Source: Planktothrix rubescens CCAP 1459/22
GTDB taxonomy: Bacteria > Cyanobacteriota > Cyanobacteriia > Cyanobacteriales > Microcoleaceae
Length of the DNA stretch: 64,000 nt
NCBI GenBank assembly: GCA_904830895.1
Contig: LR882958.1
Location: forward strand, 862,001-926,000
Direction of reading: 5' to 3'
Positions 18,679 through 27,971 of this stretch are shown piece after piece (position 1 is the stretch's first letter; each line of letters begins with the position of its first letter). The notes beneath the pieces were generated by a model that saw nothing but the letters and a program-made list of their open reading frames with translations, was not told where the DNA came from and did not search any database. The translations under genes were made by a program, and so were the position numbers.

Positions 18679-19515
18679 CTACTTTGATATTTCCTGAACC
18701 AGTTGAACATGGAGATGGTGTCCGGCTTTGTATGCTAAGTAATGAGCTTGAGGCAGAAAACCCAATAAACTCAAATCCCCTACTAAGTCTAAAATTTTAT
18801 GACGCACGGGTTCATTTGCATATCTCAAAGGTGGATTTAACCATCCTGATTTTCCGCACACAATCGCATTATCCAGACTACCTCCTTGAATCAGTCCCGC
18901 TCTTGCTAACTGTTCCACCTGTGCTTCTAGGGTGAAGGTTCTGGCCGGAGCAATTTCCCGCGCAAAGATTTCAGGATCAGCCGTGTAACTATACCATTGA
19001 TTGCCAATGGCTGGAACTGAAAAATCAATCCCGTAGGTAAATCGGGTTTCGGATGCGGGAAAGGCGGCGACAAAACCATCGCCCTGCTGGACGGATAGGG
19101 GTTTGGTAATTTGAACAGTAGGGACGTCCTGGGAGGGAATATCGAGGGGTTGACGTCCAACGGTTGCGATCGCCTCTACCCAATTTTGAGCCGAACCATC
19201 TAATAAGGGGACTTCTGGGCCATCAATTTCAATTCTAACGTGATCAATTCCCATTCCAGTTAAGGCGGCCAACAAATGTTCAACGGTTCTAACTTTAGCG
19301 TTTTTAGTGCCTAATTCTGTGGATAAAGTGGTGGATAATACCGATTCTAATCTAGCCGGAATTTGAGGATTTTCCGGTAAATCAACTCGCACAAAATAGC
19401 GTCCTTCCCCTGGATTTGCAGGTAAAACTCTAACCGTTGTATTCACACCAGTATGTAATCCTACCCCAGAACAACTAAACCCTGCTTTTAGGGTATATTC
19501 GCTGTGATTAATCAA
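18679..19515 (-). CDS. lpxC: UDP-3-O-acyl-N-acetylglucosamine deacetylase
   Basis: Zinc enzyme for the committed step of lipid A synthesis. Zinc ligands and catalytic residues are visible: VEHLLAAL (His), [11 protein letters not shown] (His, Asp) and KAGHHLH (catalytic His). 278 residues, as in other cyanobacteria, which lack the longer insertions of some proteobacterial forms. The start appears to be TTG 19515, with GGAG 9 nt upstream; no ATG fits the family's N-terminus ([20 protein letters not shown]). First gene of the lpxC-fabZ-lpxA group. Confidence 0.95.
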   Translation of the reverse strand: MINHSEYTLKAGFSCSGVGLHTGVNTTVRVLPANPGEGRYFVRVDLPENPQIPARLESVLSTTLSTELGTKNAKVRTVEHLLAALTGMGIDHVRIEIDGPEVPLLDGSAQNWVEAIATVGRQPLDIPSQDVPTVQITKPLSVQQGDGFVAAFPASETRFTYGIDFSVPAIGNQWYSYTADPEIFAREIAPARTFTLEAQVEQLARAGLIQGGSLDNAIVCGKSGWLNPPLRYANEPVRHKILDLVGDLSLLGFLPQAHYLAYKAGHHLHVQLVQEISK

Positions 19516-19654
19516 TGTTCAATTCTCCTAATTTTTATGGATTTGTATGTTTAATTATGGCATCGTTTTTGTTATAACTTATTTTTAGTTTAATCCCCTT
19601 TGAGAATTTTTTTTGACTTGGGGGAGCAAAATTAAGTATAATCTTGGTAAGTTC

Positions 19655-19700
19655 GTTGTTGGGCTTTAGCCCCAACAAAAATTGGCTAAAGCCCAACAAC
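19655..19700. repeat. 17-bp perfect inverted repeat GTTGTTGGGCTTTAGCC
   Basis: Arms 19655-19671 and 19684-19700 around a 12-nt loop. A diverged copy of the same element lies at 33104-33155. Interspersed palindromic repeat, perhaps transcribed as a hairpin. Confidence 0.85.
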
Positions 19701-19732
19701 CCTAATTAATCATTCTATCAAAACTTTAATCT

Positions 19733-20590
19733 ATGCCAGAAAAATCATCTCCAATGTTATCTAATATGGAAGAAAATCAAGACTATAATAGCAATTTTGA
19801 TCAGATTTTAAACCAAGCCTTAGATATTGTCAAATCCAGTCTAAATCAACCGGACATCACCTACGAACAAAGGCTAAATGCCGCATTAAAAATATTAGAA
19901 ATAGGAATATTATCTCAGCAGAAAGATTTTAATTCAAATTTATCAGAAGTTATTCCATCTCCTGATAATTCGTCTAATATTACCGAACCAAAAGCAATTA
20001 TTATAAATCCTGATTATGTCCAAATTGATAACTTTTTCTCAGAAGAAGATTATCAAAAACTTTTAAATTCAACCCTTGCTAATCAAAATAATTTCTTTTC
20101 CTCGGAAGTGATTAATAATGAATCAGAATATCGTCAATCCTATATTTTACTTCCTGAACACTTTGCCGAATTTCATGAACTTATCACCCATAAACTTCTC
20201 ACCGCTAGACCGCAGGTGATGGAACAATTACAAATACAAATGTTTTTAGTTGCTTATTTAGAAATCCAAATTACGGCTCATTTACATGGAGGATATTATA
20301 AAATTCATCAAGATGTGGATGGGGGAAAAGCAGCTAATCGTAAATTAACCTATGTGTACTATTTTTATCAAGAACCTCAAGGTTTTTATGGTGGAGATTT
20401 GAGATTATATCAAACAAAAATTCAAGGAGAAGAAGCCATCATTTACGAAAATTTTACTCAGATTAAACCGCTTAATAATAGTATTATATTTTTTGATAGT
20501 CGGTGTAAACATGAAGTTTTACCCGTGTATTGTCCCTCTGAAAAGTTTACTGATAGTCGATTTACTCTCAATGGTTGGATTCATGGTTAA
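19733..20590 (+). CDS. 2-oxoglutarate/Fe(II)-dependent oxygenase (prolyl 4-hydroxylase-like)
   Basis: 285 residues. The C-terminal half (about 95-285) is a 2OG-Fe(II) oxygenase: YYKIHQDVDGG carries the His-x-Asp iron ligands, RCKHEVLPV the distal His, and RFTLNGWIHG the Arg that binds 2-oxoglutarate. The N-terminal 90 residues are acidic and helical with no recognised domain. The YYKIHQD and PQGFYGGDLRLY segments resemble P4Hc proteins; the substrate is unknown. Monocistronic, AT-rich; begins at ATG 19733 after a palindromic repeat. Confidence 0.85.
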   Translation: MPEKSSPMLSNMEENQDYNSNFDQILNQALDIVKSSLNQPDITYEQRLNAALKILEIGILSQQKDFNSNLSEVIPSPDNSSNITEPKAIIINPDYVQIDNFFSEEDYQKLLNSTLANQNNFFSSEVINNESEYRQSYILLPEHFAEFHELITHKLLTARPQVMEQLQIQMFLVAYLEIQITAHLHGGYYKIHQDVDGGKAANRKLTYVYYFYQEPQGFYGGDLRLYQTKIQGEEAIIYENFTQIKPLNNSIIFFDSRCKHEVLPVYCPSEKFTDSRFTLNGWIHG

Positions 20591-20639
20591 CTAAGATTTT
20601 TGGATTATATTTTCCAAGACATTAAAAATTAAATCGAAC

Positions 20640-20822
20640 CTAAAATGATTCACCCAATATTCTAATTCTTCCGATAACGCGATTATAAATAGGTTCTAAG
20701 GCGCTTATGAGTAAACTCGGTTCTAAAAAGGAAATAAACACATCACTCCAAGATGATTTTCCTGATTTAACTGCTTTCTGATAACTGGGATGTTGACGCA
20801 GATCATAATTTTTGACAATCAA
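20640..20822 (-). CDS. Small ORF, perhaps a gene fragment, 60 aa
   Basis: Reads MIVKNYDLRQHPSYQKAVKS and ends RIRILGESF. It has an ATG and an amphipathic character with a weakly hydrophobic middle, but I recognise no family. It may be a short real gene or the tail of a decayed one; convergent with the oxygenase gene. Confidence 0.3.
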   Translation of the reverse strand: MIVKNYDLRQHPSYQKAVKSGKSSWSDVFISFLEPSLLISALEPIYNRVIGRIRILGESF

Positions 20823-20900
20823 ATTTCCCGTGGTACGAGTGATCTTGCATAATTTTCCCTTATTAATATTGCTTATTCCCTGTTTTTAGACAAAGACACA

Positions 20901-20929
20901 CCCCCTCTATACCATTCGGTTAGAGGGGG
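20901..20929. terminator. Hairpin CCCCCTCTA / TAGAGGGGG
   Basis: A 9-bp perfect stem with an 11-nt loop, 54 bp beyond the stop of the CBS-CP12 gene. Placed to end that minus-strand transcript, but without an adjacent T-run. Confidence 0.5.
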
Positions 20930-20982
20930 AAATTGTTGCAATTAGTGAGAAAACTTCTCATCTAAATCACTTTGATTAATGA

Positions 20983-21600
20983 TTAGGTATCATAGAACCG
21001 AGCTTCTGCCGCGTCGGGATTTTCTTCACAGTACAAATCAAAGGCACTTTTTTCTAAACGTTCGGCTTTTTGGTGAGCCGCTTCTGCTTCTAATTCCTCT
21101 ACAATATCCCAAGCCGCGGCACATTCTTTTGAGGTTGCTCCTTTCTCAGCACAAATCGCCCGGGCTTCATCAATCGACTCTTGAATCCGTTCTTCTAATA
21201 GAATGCTTTTAGGATTTTCTACAAAGTCTCCCTTAGTCAGAATATCAGTTACAGAAATAATTCCTAGGAGTTGATCCTGAATCACAGGAGCGCGACGAAT
21301 TTTAGTTTGAGCAAAAAGTCGAGCTACATATTCCACACCCAGGTCAGGATTGACGGAAATACAAGGTTTAGTCATAATTTCATAAACCCGGATTTTTTTA
21401 GGATCTTTGCCGTAGGCGGTGACTTTATAAACAATATCGGTCTCGGTGACGATTCCATAAGCATCCTGTGGATAACGGCGTTCAACAATCAAGGCGCGTA
21501 AACACAGAGTACTCATTTGTTCAAAGGCTTCGGCAACGGTGGCGGAACCCTTGATGGTGACCACCTCGGCGGTCATAATATCTCTAGCTTTCAGCATCAT
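20983..21600 (-). CDS. CBS-domain protein fused to a CP12 module
   Basis: Residues 1-125 carry two CBS motifs (RDIMTAEVVTIKGSATVAEA; YEIMTKPCISVNPDLGVEY), which bind adenine nucleotides. Residues about 135-205 are CP12-like: ARAICAEKGATSKECAAAWD, then VEELEAEAAHQK, then YCEENPDAAEARFYD. CP12 tethers GAPDH and phosphoribulokinase in the dark; CBS-CP12 fusions are known in cyanobacteria and thought to add energy sensing to Calvin-cycle control. Oddity: the N-terminal Cys pair is kept, but in the C-terminal pair only one Cys remains (EAR in place of ECR), so the second disulfide cannot form. ATG-ATG start at 21600. Confidence 0.88.
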   Translation of the reverse strand: MMLKARDIMTAEVVTIKGSATVAEAFEQMSTLCLRALIVERRYPQDAYGIVTETDIVYKVTAYGKDPKKIRVYEIMTKPCISVNPDLGVEYVARLFAQTKIRRAPVIQDQLLGIISVTDILTKGDFVENPKSILLEERIQESIDEARAICAEKGATSKECAAAWDIVEELEAEAAHQKAERLEKSAFDLYCEENPDAAEARFYDT

Positions 21601-21724
21601 AGTGGCTAATTCACAAAAAACTCTATACTTCTATTTTACCTTGAATTGGCAATAAAAAAAAGGGTTGTTTTATTTATTCTAAAATGTTGAAATATGGAAA
21701 TTTAAAACCTTAAAAAACTAGGAT

Positions 21725-21937
21725 TTAAGGAGATTCAGAAAGTCTGACTGGGAACAGTTCATGAAGTATAGCCCTAGTTAAATCTGCCCGATCTAAGGAG
21801 GCTCCGATTAAATTAGCCCCAACCAAATTGACTTGACATAGATGGGCACCAATCAAGTTAATATGGTTAAAATCTCGTTCTCCAGCTAAATAACGACGCA
21901 ACAGTTCTTGAGAATCAATGGTTGATTGTATTTGCAC
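21725..21937 (-). CDS. Short pentapeptide-repeat protein, 70 aa
   Basis: N-terminal motif QELLRRYLAGERDFNHINL, then a few A(D/N)Lxx units (NLVGANLIGASLDRADLTRA). It starts 12 bp after the stop of the larger pentapeptide protein on the same strand and shares the LLxRYxxGERxF opening, so the two probably form an operon and arose by duplication. It carries too few repeats for a full quadrilateral helix; it may be a truncated paralogue. No function known. Confidence 0.75.
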   Translation of the reverse strand: MQIQSTIDSQELLRRYLAGERDFNHINLIGAHLCQVNLVGANLIGASLDRADLTRAILHELFPVRLSESP

Positions 21938-21949
21938 AGAACCTATCCA

Positions 21950-22777
21950 TTATTTATTCGGTAAAATTGCACCTCGGGTATCCGCATCTCTCAAATTTGC
22001 TTGATCTAATTTAGTATCAATCATAATCGCTTCAATCAGATTAACACCACTCAAATTAGACCAGGATAATTTAGTGCGGTAGAGTCTAGCTCGGCTCATA
22101 TTAGCCCCGCGTAAAGTTGTCCAAGTTACATTTGCCCCTCGAAAGTTGGCTTCACTCAGGTTAGCTTCGCTTAAATCAGCCCCAATCATCGTGACTCGGG
22201 TTAAATCCGCTTCATGAAAATTAGCCCCAATCATCATTCCCCCACTCAGGGTCGCATTCGTTAAATTTGCCCCTTCTAGGATGCTTTCTCGCATAATCAC
22301 GTTGGTTAGGTTAGCGCTTTCTAAAATCGCTCCGGTGAGATTAGCTTTCATCAAATTAGTTCGGACTAGGGTAGCGTGGGTTAAATTCGCGCCCACAAAA
22401 TTAGCACTGGCAAAATTCGATTCCGTCAGGTTAGCTTCGGTGAGATTAGCTTGAGTGAAGCTAACATTTTTGGAAGAAGACCCGCGCAAACTCGACCCGC
22501 TTAAGTTGGCTCGATTGAACTTGGTATCGCCTAAATAGCTCCCAATTAAGTTAACATCGCTTAAATCCGCATCGGTGAAGTCAACACCCGTAAACTTAGT
22601 TTCTCGAAAATTTACCCCAATTAAGTTCGCCCCCACGAAGGAGGTATTTTCCAAGTTAGCCCGAGCAATTGTGGCTTCCCGGAGGTCAACACCCCTTAAA
22701 TCCACTCCGACGAGGCTAACGGCTCGAAATAGGCGCTCTCCTTCTGCATAGCGTTTTAATAATTCATCAACCTCCAT
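21950..22777 (-). CDS. Pentapeptide-repeat protein, 275 aa
   Basis: About 45 consecutive A(D/N)LxX pentapeptides form a right-handed quadrilateral beta-helix (SLVGVDLRGVDLREA, ANLTEANLTESNFASANF and so on). The opening MEVDELLKRYAEGERLF is typical of cyanobacterial members. Such proteins often act as interaction rods; the molecular role here is unknown. No signal peptide or membrane span, so cytoplasmic. First gene of a two-gene group. Confidence 0.9.
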   Translation of the reverse strand: MEVDELLKRYAEGERLFRAVSLVGVDLRGVDLREATIARANLENTSFVGANLIGVNFRETKFTGVDFTDADLSDVNLIGSYLGDTKFNRANLSGSSLRGSSSKNVSFTQANLTEANLTESNFASANFVGANLTHATLVRTNLMKANLTGAILESANLTNVIMRESILEGANLTNATLSGGMMIGANFHEADLTRVTMIGADLSEANLSEANFRGANVTWTTLRGANMSRARLYRTKLSWSNLSGVNLIEAIMIDTKLDQANLRDADTRGAILPNK

Positions 22778-22906
22778 ATCATTAGCCTCACGAATAGTCC
22801 CAGTATTAATTTAGAATGACACAGCCACAGAATACTCCCTCCATCATCCCAGATTACTTAGGTTTTGGGGAGTCTGTCTTTAATCTCAATCTCTAGGAAA
22901 TGGGCA

Positions 22907-23539
22907 TCACAGGCCATAATACCCTAATTGTTCATTGCTAAATTCAGTAAAAACTAAATCTTCAGGACGATCAATATCTAATAATACAGGTAATTTACCG
23001 ACGGATAAATTCAAGGTTTCACAAATATTGAGGGTGATATCACAAACCGTTGCTGTACCCCAAGGAATATCTTTAAATAATTCAGGAATATAACTCTTTA
23101 AACCAATTAAATAATATCCCCCATCTTTAGCAGGGCCGACCACAATATCATGATCTTGCAATAGCTTAAATCCTTGATATAAAATATCAACAGTTAATTC
23201 TGGGCAATCGGTGCCAATCATCATAATCTGGGTTTTTTCCTCATAAAATGCCATTTGAAATGCCTTTCCCATCCGATTTCCCAAATCCCCAAAACTTTGG
23301 GCATCATAAATTAAATCTGCCCCTAACCAATTTTGCATCACATCTAAATTGCCTCCAGTAAATCTAATTTCAATAGATAAAGGCTCTATTTTTTGTAATT
23401 TTCGGACTGTATTTAGGGTTTTTTCCGTCATTTGACGATGTAAATTTGCCGCTCCAATTTCTCCCACAACCGGAATTAATCTGGTTTTTGTTTTTCCTGG
23501 TTCGGGATAACGGGTGAAAATAATTAAATGTTTATCCAT
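22907..23539 (-). CDS. TIGR04282-family glycosyltransferase-like protein (DUF2064)
   Basis: 210 residues. Begins LIIFTRYPEPGKTKTRLIP, the signature of this GT-A-like nucleotidyl/glycosyltransferase family; further marks are IMMIGTDCPELT and VVGPAKDGGYYLIGL. Often found with a family 2 glycosyltransferase partner, which is not adjacent here. Substrate unknown. ATG at 23539. Confidence 0.88.
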   Translation of the reverse strand: MDKHLIIFTRYPEPGKTKTRLIPVVGEIGAANLHRQMTEKTLNTVRKLQKIEPLSIEIRFTGGNLDVMQNWLGADLIYDAQSFGDLGNRMGKAFQMAFYEEKTQIMMIGTDCPELTVDILYQGFKLLQDHDIVVGPAKDGGYYLIGLKSYIPELFKDIPWGTATVCDITLNICETLNLSVGKLPVLLDIDRPEDLVFTEFSNEQLGYYGL

Positions 23540-23624
23540 GATAAATTTATCCGTTTGATCTTAAGAAAGAGATTTTTGATCTAGGTTTTATATTGCAATC
23601 ATAAGTGATTCCTGAAAAAAAATG

Positions 23625-23682
23625 TAGGAGTTCACTCTCTAAACTAGACCTCAAATCGGGTTTAGAGAACAAACTCCTACCA
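23625..23682. repeat. Interspersed hairpin GTAGGAGTT ... AACTCCTAC
   Basis: Outer arms GTAGGAGTT and AACTCCTAC plus inner arms CTCTAAAC and GTTTAGAG form a long imperfect hairpin between the nadA stop and the upstream gene, possibly a transcript end or an interspersed palindrome. Confidence 0.65.
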
Positions 23683-23729
23683 TAGAATATTACAATTTTG
23701 ACAAAAATTGTAATTTTGCTGACTCCTTC

Positions 23730-24725
23730 CTATCCTTTGGAAACATTAATATTTTGACTCATTTCTAACATTCTTTGAATCGGACGTAAAGCCGCGATTC
23801 TGATTTCTTCGGAAAGGATAATTTCGGGAGAACAATTTTTCATCGCTAAATAAAGTTTTTCTAAGGTATTTAACCTCATGTGCGGGCATTCATTACAAGC
23901 ACAATTACTCATGGGCGGGGCAGGAATAAAAGATTTTCCCTGGGTTTCTTTCTCCATTTGATGAATAATTCCCGGCTCCGTTGCCACAATAAAACTTAAC
24001 TTAGGACTACTTTTGACATAGTTTAATAATGCCGTAGTCGAACCAATATAATCCGCCTGGTCTAAAACCGGAAGTTCACATTCAGGATGGGCAATAATTT
24101 CCGCTTCAGGATGTTCAATTTTTAGCTGCACTAACTTCTTCTGGGAAAAGTTTTCATGCACCATACAAGCCCCTTCCCATAATACCATTTCCCGCCCCGT
24201 TTCTGCCATCACATATCGGCCCAAATTGCGATCGGGCGCAAAAATAATCGGCTGATTTTCAGGAATTTGCCGAACAAGCTCCACCGCATTAGAACTGGTG
24301 CAAATAATATCACTCATCGCCTTAATTTCGGCGGTACAATTAATATAAGACACCACAATATGATCGGGATATTGGGCTTTAAATTGAGCAAAAGCATCGG
24401 GGGGACAACTTTCGGCCAAGGAACACCCCGCATCCAAATCCGGTAACAACACCAACTTATCAGGATTCAAAATTTTAGCTGTTTCTGCCATAAAGTGAAC
24501 CCCAGCAAAAACAATCACATCGGCATCGGTCTGGGCCGCTTGTCGCGCTAGTCCCAGGGAATCTCCAATATAATCAGCAATATCTTGAATATCAGGATCT
24601 TGATAGTAATGCGCCAAAATAACCGCGTTCAATTTTTGCTTAAGCTCTTGAATAGCTGCAAACAAATCTTCGGGTAAATCGGTAACAGTCGAACGGTTTG
24701 TCGCGGAAAGGGTGGATGTAAACAT
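23730..24725 (-). CDS. nadA: Quinolinate synthase
   Basis: Condenses iminoaspartate with dihydroxyacetone phosphate to quinolinate in NAD synthesis, using a [4Fe-4S] cluster. 331 residues. Diagnostic parts: [45 protein letters not shown] (cluster Cys), HPECE and the C-terminal [19 protein letters not shown] (cluster Cys). ATG 24725. Monocistronic as far as seen; the divergent neighbour is a phosphoesterase. Confidence 0.97.
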   Translation of the reverse strand: MFTSTLSATNRSTVTDLPEDLFAAIQELKQKLNAVILAHYYQDPDIQDIADYIGDSLGLARQAAQTDADVIVFAGVHFMAETAKILNPDKLVLLPDLDAGCSLAESCPPDAFAQFKAQYPDHIVVSYINCTAEIKAMSDIICTSSNAVELVRQIPENQPIIFAPDRNLGRYVMAETGREMVLWEGACMVHENFSQKKLVQLKIEHPEAEIIAHPECELPVLDQADYIGSTTALLNYVKSSPKLSFIVATEPGIIHQMEKETQGKSFIPAPPMSNCACNECPHMRLNTLEKLYLAMKNCSPEIILSEEIRIAALRPIQRMLEMSQNINVSKG

Positions 24726-24851
24726 AGGAACAACCTTATCGGAACTCTCAATATTGTTCAGGGTAGTTTAATTATAGTTGAATTCACCAAAAACGGGTAT
24801 TCACGATCGCCCCCAAAATTGCTTATTCTTAGGTTAGGAACCTTTGAAACC

Positions 24852-25775
24852 ATGACCATTGTGAATACCAAACCCCTGAAAATTGCTGTTGTTGGAGATA
24901 TTCATGATCAATGGGAACAGGCCGACGCCCTAGCATTGAAGTCTTTAGAGGTCGATTTAGTTCTATTTGTCGGGGATTTTGGCAATGAAGCGGTAGACGT
25001 CGTGAAAACCATCGCCGCCGTAGATACTCCCAAAGCCGTCGTTTTCGGCAACCATGACGCCTGGTACACCGCCACCGAATGGGGGCGTCAAAAATGTCCC
25101 TATAATCGCAAAATAGAAGATCGCGTCCAAGAGCAACTGGAAATCATCGGGGAAGATCATGTTGGCTACGGAAAACGGGATTTTCCCGATTTACAATTAA
25201 CCGTAGTCGGAGGGCGTCCCTTTAGTTGGGGGGGGCCAGAATGGAAATATCACGATTTTTATACGGAGCGATTTGGTGTGGATGGTTTTGCAGCATCCGC
25301 CCAACGCATGATTCAGGCGGTAGAAACGGCAACTTATGATCGGATTCTGTTTTTAAGTCACAACGGCCCCACGGGTTTAGGAGAGGCAGCAGAGGCCCCT
25401 TGCGGGAAGGATTGGAACCCGATCGGTGGGGATTATGGTGATCCAGATTTGGCTGAAGCGATCGCCCACGCCCGCACCCTGGGTAAAACCATTCCCTTAG
25501 TCGCTTTTGGCCATATGCACCATCACCTGCGTCATACTAAAAGCCGTGAGCGTCAACGGTTAGTAACCAGTCCAGAAGGGACGGTGTATCTGAATTCAGC
25601 CTGCGTTAATCGGATTAGAACAACCCCCCAAGGGAAGCAACGGAATTTTTCGATTGCGAGTTTGGAACAAAATCAAGTATCGGAAGTGTCGTTAGTTTGG
25701 ATAGGTGAGGACTTCCAGGTCGTTGAAACAGAATTATTGTCTCAGCACTTGGCACAATCATCATTCATGTTATAA
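24852..25775 (+). CDS. Calcineurin-like phosphoesterase, TIGR04168 family
   Basis: Metallophosphoesterase motifs in order: KIAVVGDIHDQW, LFVGDFGNEAV, VVFGNHDAWY, FLSHNGPTGLG and FGHMHHHLRH. The family is shared by cyanobacteria and plants and has no established substrate. The frame is open from TTG 24819, but ATG 24852 (MTIVNTKPLKIAVVGD) matches the family start. 307 residues. The neighbouring tRNA-Ser gene starts 25 bp after the stop on the same strand. Confidence 0.9.
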   Translation: MTIVNTKPLKIAVVGDIHDQWEQADALALKSLEVDLVLFVGDFGNEAVDVVKTIAAVDTPKAVVFGNHDAWYTATEWGRQKCPYNRKIEDRVQEQLEIIGEDHVGYGKRDFPDLQLTVVGGRPFSWGGPEWKYHDFYTERFGVDGFAASAQRMIQAVETATYDRILFLSHNGPTGLGEAAEAPCGKDWNPIGGDYGDPDLAEAIAHARTLGKTIPLVAFGHMHHHLRHTKSRERQRLVTSPEGTVYLNSACVNRIRTTPQGKQRNFSIASLEQNQVSEVSLVWIGEDFQVVETELLSQHLAQSSFML

Positions 25776-25800
25776 TTGTTTAGCTCAACAATGAGCAACT

Positions 25801-25885
25801 GGAGAGGTGGCAGAGTGGTCGAATGCGCCTGACTTGAAATCAGGTGAGCCGCAAGGTTCCGGGGGTTCGAATCCCCCCCTCTCCG
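25801..25885 (+). tRNA. tRNA-Ser (UGA anticodon)
   Basis: Acceptor stem GGAGAGG/CCTCTCC with discriminator G; anticodon stem-loop CCTGA-CTTGAAA-TCAGG gives anticodon TGA; long variable arm (GTGAGCCGCAAGGTTCC region) and T-loop GTTCGAATCC, all typical of class II tRNA-Ser. CCA is not encoded. Confidence 0.97.
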
Positions 25886-25932
25886 TTCTGAAGAAGATAG
25901 AAACCTTCACTGGTATGGATGTGTCCCGATAA

Positions 25933-26178
25933 TTTTCCTTCAACTTAGGTTGGGGGAATTTTTTTTTGAGAATATCCCGATCAGAAATAATCCTAAAGGA
26001 ATAAACAAAAATAGATGCACCCTGATGGTTTTCCTTCAACTTAGGTTGGGGGAATTTTTTTTTGAGAATATCCTGATTATAAATAATCCTCAAGGAATAA
26101 ACAAAAGTAGATGCACCCTGATGGTTTCCTTCAACTTAGGTTGGGGGAATTTTTTTTTAAGAATATCCCGATCAGAAT
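25933..26178 (+). repeat. Three tandem 95-96-bp repeats, each with a terminator-like hairpin
   Basis: Units begin near 25933, 26029 and 26125 (the third truncated). Each contains CCTTCAAC-TTAG-GTTGGGGG (hairpins 25937-25956, 26033-26052, 26128-26147) followed by AA and about nine T residues, the form of an intrinsic terminator on the plus strand. They follow tRNA-Ser(UGA) by about 50 bp. The intervening 45 bp (AGAATATCCCGATCAGAAAT, then TAATCCT..) is also conserved, so the whole block was duplicated. Confidence 0.92.
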
Positions 26179-26191
26179 TATGCGTTAAAAT

Positions 26192-26818
26192 TTAATGATG
26201 TTCAAAAATACCATTAAATTGTAACAAATCCAAGGTCACAAGCACAGGTAAACAGGAAAAACATTGTTGTGCGAGTTCTAAACGGTCTTCTCGCGCTAAC
26301 ATAGAAACCAGCTTTTTCTGTACATTCAATAAATAGCGAACATCATTGGCGGCATAATTTAATTGATTTTCCGATAAGTTACTCGCATTTCCCCAGTCGG
26401 AACTTTGGGAAGTTTTATCTAGTTCGACTTTTTCCAATTCCTGAACTAACTCTTTCAGTCCGTGTTTTCCGGTATAAGTTCTAACTAATTTACTAGCAAT
26501 TTTAGTACAAAAAATCGGATTAACTTCAATCCCTAAATAATAACGAATTGTAGCAATATCAAATCGAGCAAAATGGAATACCTTCAGAATATTAGGAGCT
26601 TCTAGGAGTTGTTTTAAATTAGGAGCTTCTTTTTGACCCTTGGCAATTCTAATGGCGGTCACTTGACCATTGGGGTCGCAAATTTGAATTAAGCAAAGGC
26701 GATCGCGCCAAGGTAATAACCCCATTGTTTCCGTATCTACCGCTAAAGCATCTGCGGTCAGATATTCAGATAATAATGCTTCGGAAATATCCCCATCACA
26801 AACTTGAAAGTTAGACAT
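26192..26818 (-). CDS. rnd: Ribonuclease D-like 3'-5' exonuclease
   Basis: DEDDy exonuclease: ALAVDTETMGLLPWRD (Exo I), VFHFARFDIATI (Exo II) and NYAANDVRYLL (Exo III with Tyr). At 208 residues it consists of the catalytic domain only; the HRDC domains of E. coli RNase D are absent, as is common in cyanobacteria. Expected to trim 3' ends of tRNA precursors or other RNAs. ATG 26818. It is convergent with the tRNA-Ser region. Confidence 0.92.
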   Translation of the reverse strand: MSNFQVCDGDISEALLSEYLTADALAVDTETMGLLPWRDRLCLIQICDPNGQVTAIRIAKGQKEAPNLKQLLEAPNILKVFHFARFDIATIRYYLGIEVNPIFCTKIASKLVRTYTGKHGLKELVQELEKVELDKTSQSSDWGNASNLSENQLNYAANDVRYLLNVQKKLVSMLAREDRLELAQQCFSCLPVLVTLDLLQFNGIFEHH

Positions 26819-26933
26819 ATTATTTTAAAACAGTTTTAATTAATTTTACCCTATTGAGGATTAGGCAGATTAACACAGATTAAAATCCGTGAAATCCGTG
26901 AAATCCTCTTAAATCCGTGATCCCCATTCCCAA

Positions 26934-27449
26934 CTATCTTTTCCTAACAAAAATCTGAGTAAAATAATACTCTCCCTTGGCATTTTTAACAATACCTACT
27001 CCAGTTAAGTCAAAATTTCCCACCATATTTCGTTGATGACCCGGACTTTCTATCCATCCTTCAACTGCTTCTTTTCCTGGGTTAGAATAACCAGAATTAA
27101 AAGCCACATTCTCGGCAATTTCTCGCCATGGAGCAAACTTACTAATGTTTTGAAACCGAGCTTCTGCACCCCCATGACCAAAAGCAACTTTCCCATTAGC
27201 CATTGAATAGCTATGAATTCGGGACTGTTCACTAATATTAGGGTCAAGTTTTAACGGAAGTAAATTCTTGGATTTGCGATATTCATTGACTTGCTGATAA
27301 ACCGATAATTCTAATTGCTCAATATTAGAAGAATTTGAAGCTAAAATAGGTTTTACCTCCGGTAATGATGGGGAGATTAAGTTAGTTTTCGATAAAAATG
27401 TACACCCTCCCAATAATAAGACTATTCCCATTACAGGTAACTTAAACAT
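26934..27449 (-). CDS. CAP/SCP-domain lipoprotein
   Basis: 171 residues. The lipobox LLLGGC at about residues 11-16 predicts lipid modification at Cys16 and envelope location. CAP (SCP/PR-1) domain at residues 45-170: YRKSKNLLPLKLDPNISEQS, FGHGGAEAR (putative active His), EIAENVAFN, GWIESPGHQRNM and YYFTQIFV. Bacterial CAP proteins are abundant, with unclear enzymatic role. ATG 27449. Confidence 0.92.
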   Translation of the reverse strand: MFKLPVMGIVLLLGGCTFLSKTNLISPSLPEVKPILASNSSNIEQLELSVYQQVNEYRKSKNLLPLKLDPNISEQSRIHSYSMANGKVAFGHGGAEARFQNISKFAPWREIAENVAFNSGYSNPGKEAVEGWIESPGHQRNMVGNFDLTGVGIVKNAKGEYYFTQIFVRKR

Positions 27450-27971
27450 AGTTTATTCTGGCTATATTGTTGACGCGGTATTGTTGCGAGAGGTCTGGGA
27501 AATTGCGATCGCTTTTTTTGGCATACATCACAAATTTTGATTTTTGTCAAGACCCTTATTTGTGGCTTCCGGTTTCGTTGCTAAAATTTGTTTCTGATCA
27601 AGCTAAAATTTCGTCAGAAAACCCTAATATTTTAGGAAAGAATAAGAGCTTTAGCTTAATTTTTTGCCTTTAGATAAAGTAACCCCTTGAGAGATACTTC
27701 TCTAAGTGTACCAGAACCCCCATAATCTCGTCAACTATGAATTTCGGGAGTTTTATACAGAAGTTTTCCGTATATAGCAGTCGCCAGACCTATTAGGACA
27801 AAGAGTGATGCAGCAAAGCTAGACGGTGAAGTCTTTTCCTCCGGTGTTCCCTGTTCCCTGTTCCCCGCTATAATGTGTAGTTAGACCTCAGTTTTAATTT
27901 CCTCCTCTGACCACAAGGTATTGAATTTGCTAGTATAAATTTTGCAAATAGGTTTTATATCCGATAAAGAA
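27450..27971. other. Intergenic region with short repeats, no supported gene
   Basis: 522 bp. A CTGTTCC heptamer run at about 27843-27868 is a short STRR. A 68-codon open frame at 27467-27673 looks non-coding (no family, odd composition). Promoters of both flanking genes are presumably here. Confidence 0.5.

Noticed and set aside
18651-18935. 94-codon plus-strand frame over the end of lpxC
   Set aside because: Entirely within the convincing lpxC frame on the other strand.
25785-26195. Frames in both directions across tRNA-Ser and the 95-bp repeats
   Set aside because: They cover a tRNA and repeated terminator-like hairpins; no independent coding evidence.
27467-27673. 68-codon open frame beside the CAP lipoprotein gene
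   Set aside because: No recognisable motif, atypical composition, no ribosome binding site; treated as intergenic.
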